Of a stretch of DNA of 48,174 nucleotides, positions 14,614-23,118 are shown in pieces. The translations under genes and the position numbers were made by a program. The notes under the pieces were generated by a model that was not told the origin of the DNA, made no database searches, and saw only the letters and a program-made list of their open reading frames with translations. Numbering within the stretch: the first letter of the stretch is position 1; each line of letters opens with the position of its first letter. This stretch comes from Azohydromonas lata NBRC 102462 (lineage in GTDB: Bacteria > Pseudomonadota > Gammaproteobacteria > Burkholderiales > Burkholderiaceae_C): NCBI RefSeq assembly GCF_001571085.1, contig NZ_BCTC01000046.1:1-48174 (forward strand). The letters are read 5' to 3'.

Positions 14614-14789
14614 GCGACCTGTACGCCATGGACGAGGCGCTGGCCATGGAAGCCGCTGACATCGCCGCCGGCCACGTCTACCGGCACCTGCTGGACGAAG
14701 GCGACAGCGGCAGCGCCATCGACGCCCTGGCCGTCGTGATCTCGCTGGTGCTGATCGCTCTCATCGTCGCCGGCCGACTGCCGGTCTGA
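14610..14789 (+). CDS. Small phage membrane protein
   Basis: 59 aa from GTG in GTGA overlap with the upstream stop. Acidic N-terminal helix, C-terminal transmembrane helix (ALAVVISLVLIALIVAGRL). Not recognised. Confidence 0.55.
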   Translation: MSDLYAMDEALAMEAADIAAGHVYRHLLDEGDSGSAIDALAVVISLVLIALIVAGRLPV

Positions 14790-14848
14790 ACCGATTCAAC
14801 GGGCACGCCGGCGGCCCTATGCGCCGGCACATTACTACTGGAGCACAC

Positions 14849-15448
14849 ATGAGCGATCTGCTCGCAAAACTTTCGGAATACGACTTCATTGCTGTCATCG
14901 ACGCCTCTGGCTCGATGAGCACCGAGGACATGCCCGGCGGCCGCACCCGCTGGCAGTTCATGCAGGAAACCGCCGCGCAGTTCTGCCGCGACTTGGGCAA
15001 GCTCGACGCTGACGGCATCGACGTTGTCGTGTTCTCGGGTGCCGGCACCGATACGCACACCGGCGTGACGGCCGACAAGGTTACCGAGATCTTCCGTACC
15101 CGTTCGCCTCGCAGCTCCACCCCACTGCACCAAGCGCTCGAAGCCGCCCTGAAGTGCGCCGGCAAGTCCGCGAAAAAGGATTTCGTCATCGTCTTCACCG
15201 ATGGCGAGCCGGACGACGAGGAAGCCGCCAAGAACGTCATCCGCCGCGCGGCCAATGGCCTGGACTCTGACGATGACCTGACCTTCCTGTTCGTGCAGGT
15301 GGGCCGTGACCCTGGCGCCACGCGCTTCCTGAAGACGCTGGACGACGGTCTCAACACCAAGTTCGACATCGTCGATGCGAAGACGATGGATGAGGCTGAG
15401 AAGTTCGCCACGACGGCCGAGCTGATCGTGGCCGCGATCAACGACTAA
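14849..15448 (+). CDS. von Willebrand factor A domain protein
   Basis: 199 aa, almost entirely one vWA domain. The MIDAS metal site is complete: DASGS (about 20-24), a Thr in SSTPLHQAL (about 91) and TDGEPDD (about 118). There is no signal peptide, so it is cytoplasmic, like TerY-type proteins. Such domains build protein complexes through a metal-bound aspartate on the partner; none of the usual AAA/MoxR ATPase partners lies nearby. ATG at 14,849 follows GGAGCACAC. Role in phage unknown. Confidence 0.88.
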   Translation: MSDLLAKLSEYDFIAVIDASGSMSTEDMPGGRTRWQFMQETAAQFCRDLGKLDADGIDVVVFSGAGTDTHTGVTADKVTEIFRTRSPRSSTPLHQALEAALKCAGKSAKKDFVIVFTDGEPDDEEAAKNVIRRAANGLDSDDDLTFLFVQVGRDPGATRFLKTLDDGLNTKFDIVDAKTMDEAEKFATTAELIVAAIND

Positions 15449-15489
15449 GCATCGGCCCGGGGCGGTCTGGCCGCCCCGCTGGAGCACCC

Positions 15490-15618
15490 ATGGTTGACCT
15501 GATCCTTGCCTCATTCGTCGTTGGCACGTTTGCCGGCGGCTTCTGGTGTGGCGCCCGCTTCGGCAGCTTCAAGGCGATGACGGTACGCGCCCGCGAGCGC
15601 GTGCGCTCCTGGCTCTGA
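15490..15618 (+). CDS. Tiny phage membrane protein
   Basis: 42 aa: hydrophobic helix at 3-20 (LILASFVVGTFAGGFWCG), then a basic tail. GGAG lies 5 bases before ATG. Confidence 0.55.
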   Translation: MVDLILASFVVGTFAGGFWCGARFGSFKAMTVRARERVRSWL

Positions 15619-15641
15619 CCTGCCCCTTCCTGGAGATCTTC

Positions 15642-16358
15642 ATGACCCATGCCCTCGGCCCTGTGTTGGCCAATCGCTTTGCCAACGACCACAAGACCCA
15701 GCCCAAGCCGAACCTGAGCGTTCGCCTTGGCACGCTCCGGTACACCGACTCCGGCGTGTTGTCCGAGCACGACGGCAAGCTCTCGTTCGCGCCAAACTAC
15801 GCCGGCGAGTGCCCGGCGGCGATGCCCGTGGTGTACCGCGAGCCGGCGTATGTGCCCAAGACGGATTTCGGTGTGGCCGTCGAACCGGCGGTTGTCGTGG
15901 CGTCCGTGGCCGAGGTTTTCGATCCCAAGACCTCTCCGCTTCAGGCGGGAGACCGCGTGAAGCAGGTCAACCCGGCGTTCATCAACGACGGCGAGATGGC
16001 CACCGTCCAGCGCCTGGACGGTGGCAGCTTCTGGCTCAAATGGGACAACAACCGCCAAGGGGACAACGGCCATTGGTCGGGATGGCAACGCCAGAACTTT
16101 GAGATCGTTGAGCGCGGCGGTGCCGCGCCTACCACCTTCGACCCCATGACCGAGCCGCTGGCGCTGGGCGACTACGTCGAGGTGGTCTATGGAGCTGCCG
16201 ACAGCCACCCCGATACCGGAAAGCGCGGTCTCGTCACCCAACTGAAAGATCGGCGCGGCCGCGACGCCGTGCGCCTCACGCATGACGACGGCACCGCCAC
16301 GACGGGCGACGGCTGGGGTTACCGCTCCTCCCTGAAGCTCATCCGCAAGGCCGCCTGA
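15642..16358 (+). CDS. Hypothetical phage protein with repeated small beta-barrel-like units
   Basis: 238 aa. Two segments read alike: PLQAGDRVKQVNPAFINDGE (about 105-124) with FWLKWDNN, and PLALGDYVEVVYGAADSHPD (about 170-189) with VRLTHDDG, each a GD-x-V start followed by a strand-rich barrel, as in KOW/SH3-like units. Function unknown. GAGATCTTC lies before ATG 15,642. Confidence 0.65.
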   Translation: MTHALGPVLANRFANDHKTQPKPNLSVRLGTLRYTDSGVLSEHDGKLSFAPNYAGECPAAMPVVYREPAYVPKTDFGVAVEPAVVVASVAEVFDPKTSPLQAGDRVKQVNPAFINDGEMATVQRLDGGSFWLKWDNNRQGDNGHWSGWQRQNFEIVERGGAAPTTFDPMTEPLALGDYVEVVYGAADSHPDTGKRGLVTQLKDRRGRDAVRLTHDDGTATTGDGWGYRSSLKLIRKAA

Positions 16359-16365
16359 GCCTGCC

Positions 16366-16635
16366 ATGTCCTCGCCCTCCATCCCCACGTCTGCGGTCCT
16401 GGTGGCTACGGCCGCCGAACTCCGCGTGGTCGCAAACGAGCCACTGTGCATCGTGCTCGTCGTTGCCGCCGTGCTGGTGTCGCTGGCGCTTTCCGTCATG
16501 GGCGCCGGCGCAACGCACGCGGGCCCGCAGTGCTCCATCTCGCGGACGGCGCGCAGGCAGAAGGATGAGGGCGAGGGCCTGGCTTTGGTGGCAACCGCTG
16601 CCGTGCTCGACACCGCCGAAGCGCGGCAGTTCTGA
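16366..16635 (+). CDS. Small phage membrane protein
   Basis: 89 aa with one transmembrane helix (CIVLVVAAVLVSLALSVMGA) and a soluble tail. Not recognised. Confidence 0.5.
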   Translation: MSSPSIPTSAVLVATAAELRVVANEPLCIVLVVAAVLVSLALSVMGAGATHAGPQCSISRTARRQKDEGEGLALVATAAVLDTAEARQF

Positions 16636-16655
16636 CGACGATTCAAGGGGACGTG

Positions 16656-16793
16656 ATGGACATCAATCGGCTACTGGCCGCCGGCTCTGTCGAGGGGCCG
16701 TTCAAGAAGACGCGGCCCGTGCGGCGTGGCGTGATCGGACGCATGGTGCGCGCGCTGCTCAAGGCGGCCAAGTGCGGAGGCAAGCTGCTGTGA
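16656..16793 (+). CDS. Tiny basic phage protein
   Basis: 45 aa, rich in Lys/Arg (FKKTRPVRRGVIGRMVRALL). AAGGGG precedes the ATG, and its TGA overlaps the GTG of the exonuclease gene, which favours a real coupled gene. Confidence 0.5.
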   Translation: MDINRLLAAGSVEGPFKKTRPVRRGVIGRMVRALLKAAKCGGKLL

Positions 16794-17659
16794 GCGACTT
16801 CAAGCCCGGCATCTACACGATGCCCGCGTGGCAGTACCACGCGGACCCGGCTCCGCAGCCGTCGCTCAGCAACTCGCTGCTGACGACGCTGATCCAGAAC
16901 ACGCCGCGGCACGCTTGGCTGAAGCATCCCCGCCTGAACCCGCTGTTCAACCCGGCCAAGAGCGGCGGCGTGTTCGAGCTGGGCGACGCCGCACACGCGC
17001 TACTGCTGGAGGGCGTGGACAAGGCGCACGTCATCGACGCGCCGGACTGGCGCAAGAAGGAGCACCGCGAGGCGCGCGACAAGGCTCGTGCCGCCGGCCT
17101 GGTGCCGATGCTGCCGCAGCAGCACGACGGTGCCCTCGCGATGGTGGCTGCAGCGCGCGAATTCATCTCCAACACCGGCTTCACCGGCATCTTCGAGCGG
17201 GCGAAGCCGGAGCAGACGCTGCTCTGGCAGGACGTCGGCGGCATCTGGTGCCGTGCACGCATGGACCTGCTGGAGCTGCAGGAGCCCCACACCGGCCGGC
17301 CGCTGGTGCTGGACTACAAGACGACCGGCGCCGGCGGTCCGGGCGAGTGGATGCGCCGCTACCTGGCGGCCCACGGCTACGACACCCAGGGCGTCTGGTA
17401 CCCGCGTGGCCTGTCCGTCCTGGGCTATCCGGGTGCGCGCTTCGTATTCCTGGTGCAAGAGAACTTCGAGCCGTTCATGTGTTACCTGGTTGAACTGACC
17501 GAGGCGCGCGTGGAGCTGGCCACCAACAAGATCAGCCGCGGCGTGATGCTGTGGCGCGACTGCATCGGCTCCAACCGCTGGCCCGGCTACTCGCCGGAGA
17601 TCTACCAGGCGTACCCAACCGCGTGGGAGATCAAGGACGAGGAGGCGCTGGGCTTATGA
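16790..17659 (+). CDS. PD-(D/E)XK exonuclease, RecE/exodeoxyribonuclease-VIII-like
   Basis: 289 aa from GTG. N-terminal SLSNSLLTTLIQNTPRHAW and FELGDAAHALLLEG are the hallmarks of phage RecE-like nucleases. The catalytic segment follows: CRARMDLLEL (D of motif II), then LVLDYKTT (D-Y-K), with a Y-xx-Q after it (HGYDTQGVWY). Probably a 5'-3' double-strand exonuclease that prepares 3' tails for annealing. The next gene, a Sak4-like ATPase, is its likely partner; the two starts/stops overlap (ATGA). Confidence 0.85.
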   Translation: MSDFKPGIYTMPAWQYHADPAPQPSLSNSLLTTLIQNTPRHAWLKHPRLNPLFNPAKSGGVFELGDAAHALLLEGVDKAHVIDAPDWRKKEHREARDKARAAGLVPMLPQQHDGALAMVAAAREFISNTGFTGIFERAKPEQTLLWQDVGGIWCRARMDLLELQEPHTGRPLVLDYKTTGAGGPGEWMRRYLAAHGYDTQGVWYPRGLSVLGYPGARFVFLVQENFEPFMCYLVELTEARVELATNKISRGVMLWRDCIGSNRWPGYSPEIYQAYPTAWEIKDEEALGL

Positions 17660-18636
17660 GCGGCTTCGCATTCAAGCCCGCGGTGCGGGACCAGGTGCCG
17701 CTACTGCTCGGCAACGTGGGCCCAAGCGGCGGCGGCAAGACCTTCTCCGCCCTGCGCTTGGCCAGCGGCATCCAGTCCGTGGTGGGCGGCGACATCGCCG
17801 TCATCGACACCGAGGCGCGCCGCGCGCTGCACTACGCCAGCCGCTTCAAGTTCCTGCACCTGGACTTCAAGCCGCCGCACGGCCCGGATCGCTACCTGGA
17901 GGCGATTCGTGCCGCCGTGGAAGCCGGCGCCAAGACCGTGGTTGTGGACAGCATGAGCCACGAGCACGAAGGCGAAGGCGGCGTGCTGGAGTGGCACGAG
18001 GCCGAGCTGGATCGCATCGCCGGCCAGGACTGGAAGAAGCGCGAGGCCTGCAACCTCCTGGGTTGGGCCAAGCCCAAGGCGGCGCGGCGCAAGCTCATCA
18101 ACGGCATCCTGCAGCTCAACGTCAACCTGATCTTCTGCTTCCGCGCGAAAGAGAAGGTCAAGCCGATGAAGAACGCCCAGGGCAAGACCGAGATCGTGCC
18201 GCTGGGCTGGCAGGCCATCGCCGGCGACGAGTTCGTCTACGAGATGACGGACCGCTTCCTGTTGCCGCCGGGCGCCAACGGCGTGCCTGACCTGAGCCCG
18301 GACGCATGGCAAACCGGCGTGCCAAAGGTGCCGGAAGACCACCGCTCCATCGTCGTCCCTGGCCGAGCGCTGGACGAGGAGATGGGCGCGGCGCTGGCCC
18401 GCTGGGCCTTGGGCGGCAAGCCGGCACAGCAACCCGCACCCGCGGCCGGCGCGATGTCCGTCAAGACCAGGGCGGCCGAGATCGAACGTGATGTGCGCGC
18501 CGGCAACGCAGAGCTGCCGGCCACTTACCTCTCCACGCTGCCCGAGGACGAATACCAGCAGATCTGGGCCGCCCTCGCGCCCGACGTGCAGGACGAGCTG
18601 GTCAAGGCGTGGCCCAAGCAAGAGGCCGCCTCGTGA
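17656..18636 (+). CDS. Sak4-like RecA-fold ATPase (phage single-strand annealing recombinase family)
   Basis: 326 aa. Walker A GPSGGGKT (about 23-30), IDTEARRALHY (Walker-B-like neighbourhood), VVVDSMSHEHEG (Walker B, about 98-108) and a WKKREACNLLGWAKPK segment are those of the AAA_24/Sak4-type phage nucleotide-binding proteins. Sak4 proteins promote strand annealing/exchange with SSB. The pairing with the exonuclease gene fits a recombination module. The C-terminal 60 residues are a separate linker and helical region. Confidence 0.82.
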   Translation: MSGFAFKPAVRDQVPLLLGNVGPSGGGKTFSALRLASGIQSVVGGDIAVIDTEARRALHYASRFKFLHLDFKPPHGPDRYLEAIRAAVEAGAKTVVVDSMSHEHEGEGGVLEWHEAELDRIAGQDWKKREACNLLGWAKPKAARRKLINGILQLNVNLIFCFRAKEKVKPMKNAQGKTEIVPLGWQAIAGDEFVYEMTDRFLLPPGANGVPDLSPDAWQTGVPKVPEDHRSIVVPGRALDEEMGAALARWALGGKPAQQPAPAAGAMSVKTRAAEIERDVRAGNAELPATYLSTLPEDEYQQIWAALAPDVQDELVKAWPKQEAAS

Positions 18637-18851
18637 GCGCCGAGCAGGTCAAGCAGCTCAAGAAGCTCGCGCGCGACGCCGAGCTTGAAGTCATCGAGTA
18701 CCCGGACGGCCGTGTCCTCGTGATCGGCGGCTTGGTCAACGTGCACTGGTGGCCGAGCAGCCGCCGCATGACCGCCTACGCCGAAGGCGCGCCGCAGGGT
18801 CGCCACCACCAAACCGCCAAGCAGGTGATCAACACCGCGCTGGGCAAATAA
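18633..18851 (+). CDS. Hypothetical phage protein
   Basis: 72 aa from GTG. EYPDGRVLVIGGLVNVHWWP forms a beta-hairpin-like region and a conserved-looking SRRMTAYAEGAPQG follows; a similar type is found with phage recombination genes. Function unknown. Confidence 0.65.
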   Translation: MSAEQVKQLKKLARDAELEVIEYPDGRVLVIGGLVNVHWWPSSRRMTAYAEGAPQGRHHQTAKQVINTALGK

Positions 18852-18863
18852 CAAGGAGCCGCG

Positions 18864-19079
18864 ATGGCAACCAACACACGCATCTACCAGGTGGTCCACA
18901 AGGCCAGCAACACCGTGCGCCTCGTGCGCGCAACCCATCAGGCCTCTGCACTGCGCCACGTCTCCAGCGACGCCTACGACTGCAGCGTGGCAAGTCAGGA
19001 GGACATCGTCGCAGCCATGGAGAAGGGCATCCGGCCGGAGGACGTCAAGGCCGAGCCGGCCGACCCGGCCGCGAGCTGA
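18864..19079 (+). CDS. Hypothetical phage protein
   Basis: 71 aa with AAGGAG 7 bases before ATG. The pattern VVHKASNTVRLVRATHQASA then HVSSDAYDCSVASQEDIV is seen in small phage proteins between recombination genes. Function unknown. The 122 bases that follow hold only a long imperfect stem (GCAGCACGG...CCGTGCTGC). Confidence 0.65.
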   Translation: MATNTRIYQVVHKASNTVRLVRATHQASALRHVSSDAYDCSVASQEDIVAAMEKGIRPEDVKAEPADPAAS

Positions 19080-19201
19080 CCCAGTTTCAGGCGACACCAG
19101 CAGCACGGACCTCCTCCCCTTCGTTGTCTCTTCTCCCGTGCTGCGCCGCTGATGCGGCCGCCCTCTTTCTTCAACCGCCCGACCCAGAAAGGCGAACAGC
19201 C

Positions 19202-19918
19202 ATGACGGCCCCTGCAACCCTGCGTGTGAGCATCCGCGCAGCCCACGCGCGCCTGGCGCTGACCTGTGCCGCTGCAATCGAAGAAGACGCCCGCTACTAC
19301 CTGGGCGGCGTGATGGTGGAGCCGCGCCCCGACGGCGGCGCCTACATCATCGGCACCGACGGCCACACGCTGGTGCTCATCGAGGACGCTGACGCCGTGT
19401 GCACCGAGCCCTCGCTGCTCACGCCCAACTTTGCACTCGCCGACGAGCTGCCGCCGATGTGGTGCGGCACCGGCGCCGACCCTCGCCGGCTGGTGCTGCT
19501 GACCCAGCAGGATCGCCCGCCCGTGCTGCAGCTGGTGGACTCCGACGGCGCTGTCGCGCGCATCCAGGAGCACGACGCCTGCATGCCTGCGCGCCGCGAT
19601 GACGGGCGCCCCTGGTACTGCTGGCGCAAGGTGATGCCTGACTTTGCCGCGCTGCGCCCCGGGTTGGTCGACCCATTCCATGGTCCCTACGTGGCGCGCG
19701 TGCTGGAGGCTTTCGCGGGCAGCCCGCAACTGATGCCGATGCAGGCCAGGACGGAGACGGTCATCACCTTCCAAGTCCAGCGCCATCCCGAGGTGCTGCT
19801 GCTGGTGATGCCGCAGAAGCACGGCGACTGGATTGCGAGCGAACGGCCGGGCTGGGCGGAGCGCTGGTCTGCGGTGCGCACGGCGCCACGGCTGGCGCTG
19901 ATCCAGGAACCCGCATGA
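19202..19918 (+). CDS. Phage sliding-clamp-like protein (DnaN-related fold, tentative)
   Basis: 238 aa. The N-terminal AIEEDARYYLGGVMVEPRPD followed by IIGTDGHTLVLIED looks like the start of DnaN/phage clamp proteins, where an R-Y-Y-L-x-G-V segment precedes ATDGHRL. The rest is strand-rich (WYCWRKVMPDF). It is shorter than bacterial DnaN (about 370 aa), so it would be a two-domain clamp or a diverged clamp-like decoy. ATG at 19,202. Confidence 0.6.
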   Translation: MTAPATLRVSIRAAHARLALTCAAAIEEDARYYLGGVMVEPRPDGGAYIIGTDGHTLVLIEDADAVCTEPSLLTPNFALADELPPMWCGTGADPRRLVLLTQQDRPPVLQLVDSDGAVARIQEHDACMPARRDDGRPWYCWRKVMPDFAALRPGLVDPFHGPYVARVLEAFAGSPQLMPMQARTETVITFQVQRHPEVLLLVMPQKHGDWIASERPGWAERWSAVRTAPRLALIQEPA

Positions 19919-20646
19919 GCACCGCCCAGCCCATCACGCAGTTCGACCTTGCCCACCCCCGCTTGAAGCCCAACGCCACCACCAGGAGTACCACCGTGGC
20001 CACCCGCAGCAAGAAGACCAAGTCCACCACCACCGAGCCAGCCGGCGAGGCCGCCCAGGCCGATCTCGGCGGCGAGACCATGCAGACCATCGGCGAAGCC
20101 ATCGCCGACGCCACCAGCGCAGGGCTGATGCCCGAGGCCGGCGACGAGCCGAAGGACCCGAGCACTACGGTCGCAGAGGATCCGGAATGGGGCACCGATG
20201 GCCACGCCGAGGCCTTCATGCTCGGCCGCATGATCGACGTGGCCAAGCGCCACTTCACGACCCTGGCCGAGCCCTGGAGCCGCCTGCGCGAGAACGAGCA
20301 GGCCGCCGTGCTCAGCCGCCTGCACGAGAGCATGAAGGTGGTGGTCAAGGACGCGGTGCAGATCATCTCTGCCAACGCCCGCGTGACGTTCCGTGCCGAA
20401 GTGGCCGGGGTGAACTTCAAAAGTGCCACCGACGTCGAGGCCAAGCTCAAGCTGGTCAACAACCCGGAGACGCACGCACTGGCGGACGTGGCCGGCGGGT
20501 TCGTGACGGTGGTGATCGAGAACATCGACGAGCTGCTGGCCGTGCCCGAGAGCGCGCTCAAGGGCGAGCCGGACAACGGCAGCCTGTTCGACAAGAGTGT
20601 CGAGGGCACGGCGTTGGATACCGAACCCGAGGAGGCCGCAGCGTGA
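19915..20646 (+). CDS. Hypothetical phage protein
   Basis: 243 aa. Residues 1-60 are basic and disordered; 80-190 form a helical region (AEAFMLGRMIDVAKRHFTTL). Alternative GTG at 19,996 has a better Shine-Dalgarno (AGGAG) and would remove the first 27 residues. ATGA overlap with the clamp-like gene supports the longer form. Confidence 0.6.
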   Translation: MSTAQPITQFDLAHPRLKPNATTRSTTVATRSKKTKSTTTEPAGEAAQADLGGETMQTIGEAIADATSAGLMPEAGDEPKDPSTTVAEDPEWGTDGHAEAFMLGRMIDVAKRHFTTLAEPWSRLRENEQAAVLSRLHESMKVVVKDAVQIISANARVTFRAEVAGVNFKSATDVEAKLKLVNNPETHALADVAGGFVTVVIENIDELLAVPESALKGEPDNGSLFDKSVEGTALDTEPEEAAA

Positions 20647-21128
20647 CGACGCCCAACCCCCTGCAATCCATCGCCGATTGGTGTGAAGGTGTGGGCCACG
20701 GCCCGGAGACGGCACCCCTGTACTTCGCCCTGGTGCTCGAAGAGTGCGGCGAGATGCTAGACGGCGTGACGCTGCGCTATGCCGCCGACAGCGGCTTCGA
20801 GCGCCCCACCCGGACCCTGAGCGCGCAGCTCAAGAGCCTGAGCAGCGCCATTCGACACGGCGAGCTCAAGCCCGACATGCAGCCGGCGGACACGCTGGAC
20901 GCGGCCCTGGACACCGCATGGGTGGCGCTGGGCTTGGCCCGCGCCCTCACCGGCCGCCGCCTCCCCGCCGCGTGGGCCGAGCTGCACCGCAGCAACGTCA
21001 CCGACAAGCAGGTGGACGGGCGGTTCATCAAGGACGCCAGTTCCAAGGTGTTGAAACCGACAGGCTGGACCGCACCCAACTTCGCAAATTTCCTTCTGAC
21101 CAATCAATCCGAAGAGGCCGAAAAGTGA
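20643..21128 (+). CDS. MazG-like nucleotide pyrophosphohydrolase
   Basis: 161 aa from GTG. LVLEECGEMLDG carries the first acidic helix (E-E-x-x-E), and ADTLDAALDTAWVALGLARA the second (the metal-binding D/E-x2-D positions) of the all-alpha NTP pyrophosphatase fold. WAELHRSNVTDKQVDGRFIK is the HisE/MazG-type tail. It probably hydrolyses (d)NTPs or an alarmone-type nucleotide during infection; the substrate cannot be read from the sequence. Confidence 0.8.
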   Translation: MTTPNPLQSIADWCEGVGHGPETAPLYFALVLEECGEMLDGVTLRYAADSGFERPTRTLSAQLKSLSSAIRHGELKPDMQPADTLDAALDTAWVALGLARALTGRRLPAAWAELHRSNVTDKQVDGRFIKDASSKVLKPTGWTAPNFANFLLTNQSEEAEK

Positions 21129-21754
21129 GACTTCCTGTCCCTGGCTACGAGGGCTTCTACGAAGTCGATGACGAAGGCAATGTTTTCAGTCTAGACCGTC
21201 TGATTGTTTCAGACCATCCAACGCAGAAGCTCAAGCCCATCAGGGGTCACAAGATGGAGGCATCCTCCGACAGGCGAGGCTATCCGACGGTTTATTTGAG
21301 CGCGCATGGGAAAGCCAAGACGCATCGGGTCCATCGACTTGTCATGCTCGCCTTTGAGCCACGCGTCGATGCGGAAGAACTTGATGTGAACCACAAGGAT
21401 GGCATCAAAACGCACAACTCTCGATTGAATTTGGAGTGGTGCACTCGGTCAGAAAACGTACGCCACGCTTATGTGACCGGACTCAGCAGGTCTGCAACCA
21501 CCGGGAAGTTTGGCGCACTACACCACAACGCCGTGGCGGTCATTGGATGCGACAAGAAGAGCGGCAAAAGAATGGTTGAGTTTGATTCCTTGGCAAGCGC
21601 TGGAAGAGCTGGCTACGGTGTTCCAAACATAAGTTCTTGCCTCTCTGGTGCAAAAAAGTCCCACAAGGGATTGGTTTGGTCCAGGGCCATAGAGCAGCCG
21701 CCCGACTTCGCGCAGTTCGTGGGCACGGTCAAGGAAGGGAGCGAGTCGGCATGA
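21125..21754 (+). CDS. Free-standing homing endonuclease, NUMOD4-HNH-NUMOD1
   Basis: 209 aa. NUMOD4 at the N-terminus (LPVPGYEGFYEVDDEGNVFS), HNH core (DVNHKDGIKTHNSRLNLEWC then TRSENVRHAY), and a NUMOD1-like DNA-binding end (VAVIGCDKKSGKRMVEFDSL). This is the classic layout of mobile phage HNH enzymes. Its base composition is visibly lower in GC than the flanking genes, a sign of recent arrival. GTG at 21,125. Confidence 0.92.
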   Translation: MRLPVPGYEGFYEVDDEGNVFSLDRLIVSDHPTQKLKPIRGHKMEASSDRRGYPTVYLSAHGKAKTHRVHRLVMLAFEPRVDAEELDVNHKDGIKTHNSRLNLEWCTRSENVRHAYVTGLSRSATTGKFGALHHNAVAVIGCDKKSGKRMVEFDSLASAGRAGYGVPNISSCLSGAKKSHKGLVWSRAIEQPPDFAQFVGTVKEGSESA

Positions 21755-21930
21755 ACATCGTCCCGAAAACTCGCATCCGCGCCGCCGTGGAGCGCGCGCT
21801 GCAGATCGACCCGCACAGCAAGCAGCCGCTCGGTGATGCGCTGGACAAGGCCATCGAGGCCGCGGCGCAGGCGCTGTGCTTGTGCCCGGAGACGGTGCGG
21901 CGGGTAGTTGAGGAAGGCGAGTCGTCATGA
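21751..21930 (+). CDS. Small phage protein
   Basis: 59 aa, helical (RIRAAVERALQIDPHSKQPL). Not recognised. Overlaps both neighbours by 4 bases. Confidence 0.6.
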   Translation: MNIVPKTRIRAAVERALQIDPHSKQPLGDALDKAIEAAAQALCLCPETVRRVVEEGESS

Positions 21931-22607
21931 CGAAGAGCCGCAACATCAACCGCCCGAAGTGGAAGCCCAGCGAGGCCGACATCGAGCTGGTGCGCCGCAA
22001 CTTCGCCAACACCAAGACCGCCGACCTGGCGCTGGCCCTGGGCGTTGAGTACCACCAGGTGGTCAAGCTGGCCAAGCGCCTTGGCATCAAGAAGTCGGCG
22101 GCATTCCTGAATGGCGCCGACAGCGGCCGCCTCGATGGCGTGCGAGGCTCATCCTCCCGGTTCCAGTCCGGCCAGAAGCCCTGGAACACCGGCATGAAGG
22201 GCCTGCAGACGGCGCCTGTGGCGTCCCGCTTCAAGCCGGGCCAGAAGCCGCTGAACTGGCTTCCCATCGGCAGCCTGCGCGTCATGTCCGCCGAGTCCGG
22301 CAGCTACCTTCAGATCAAGCTGACCGACACCGGCTACCCGCCGCGCGACTGGGTCATGTACCACCGGCACGTCTGGGAGAAGACGCACGGCCCGATCCCC
22401 GAGGGCCACATGGTGGTGTTCAAGGGTCCGCACACCACCGACCCGGAGCAGATCACGCCCGAGGTTCTGGAGTGCATCGGCCGCGTCGAGCACATGCGCC
22501 GGCACACCTTCCACCAGTACGGGCCAGAGATCGCCTCGTGCGTCCTGCTGCGCGGCCAGATCACCCGCCAGATCAACCAGCGTACCAAGGAGGCACGCCA
22601 GTCATGA
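21927..22607 (+). CDS. Phage HNH endonuclease with N-terminal HTH
   Basis: 226 aa. N-terminal HTH-like WKPSEADIELVRRNFANTKT then LALALGVEYHQVVKLAKRLG; the HNH_3-type core is YHRHVWEKTHGPIPEGHMVV. The middle has two near-copies: RFQSGQKPWNTGMKG and RFKPGQKPLNW. The layout is that of phage HNH proteins linked to replication/packaging genes. Confidence 0.85.
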   Translation: MTKSRNINRPKWKPSEADIELVRRNFANTKTADLALALGVEYHQVVKLAKRLGIKKSAAFLNGADSGRLDGVRGSSSRFQSGQKPWNTGMKGLQTAPVASRFKPGQKPLNWLPIGSLRVMSAESGSYLQIKLTDTGYPPRDWVMYHRHVWEKTHGPIPEGHMVVFKGPHTTDPEQITPEVLECIGRVEHMRRHTFHQYGPEIASCVLLRGQITRQINQRTKEARQS

Positions 22608-22831
22608 GCGAGAAGCAAGAGAACGTCTTCCACATCGCGTTCTGGACGAAGGACCACCCGCAGGAGGCTGGGGCCGTGCCCGCCGGCTGGATGTCTGCCG
22701 TGAAGGTGACCATCGAGATGGATGTGCTGCCGCCGGAGCATGGCGATTTGGCCGAGAAATACAACGTCGCGCTGGCCGCTCACCCGCTCTACAAGTTCCT
22801 GCGTCGCTACGTCATTGCGAACAAGGGCTGA
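22604..22831 (+). CDS. Hypothetical phage protein
   Basis: 75 aa. FHIAFWTKDHPQEAGAVPAG and HPLYKFLRRYV are recognisable blocks but not assigned to a family. Confidence 0.6.
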   Translation: MSEKQENVFHIAFWTKDHPQEAGAVPAGWMSAVKVTIEMDVLPPEHGDLAEKYNVALAAHPLYKFLRRYVIANKG

Positions 22832-22833
22832 CG

Positions 22834-23118
22834 ATGAGCCACAGCAACGACATCACGGCTCTGCGCGCGGCCCTGTTCGAGACCTTGCGCGGCGTGCGCG
22901 ACGGCACCGTGGACCTGGACAAGGCCCGCGCGATCAACGAGCTGAGCAAGACCCTGGTGGATACGGCCAAGGTCGAGGTGGACTACCTGCGCGCCACGGG
23001 CGGCGGCGAGTCGCCGTTCATAGATGCCGGCGCCGGTGCGCCGCAGCTGCCCAGCACGGCGCCCGGCAATGGCATCGGCGGCATGGTCCATCAGCTTCAG
23101 GGGCGGACCACGCAATGA
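22834..23118 (+). CDS. Hypothetical phage protein
   Basis: 94 aa. Residues 1-50 form one helical repeat (LRAALFETLRGVRDGTVDLD, then KARAINELSKTLVDTAKVEV), similar to a small domain repeated in several phage proteins, for example at 29,818 of this window (SIKPSEAAEMTNCVGKMIGL). A disordered tail follows. Function unknown. Confidence 0.65.
   Translation: MSHSNDITALRAALFETLRGVRDGTVDLDKARAINELSKTLVDTAKVEVDYLRATGGGESPFIDAGAGAPQLPSTAPGNGIGGMVHQLQGRTTQ

Noticed and set aside
14849-15448. vWA gene as part of a tellurite-resistance (ter) operon
   Set aside because: No terB/C/D/Z-type genes nearby; the context is wholly phage.
15459-15477. GGGGCGG...CCGCCCC hairpin after the vWA gene as a terminator
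   Set aside because: No T tract follows, and the operon continues with a gene 12 bases on; more likely a mild attenuator or chance.
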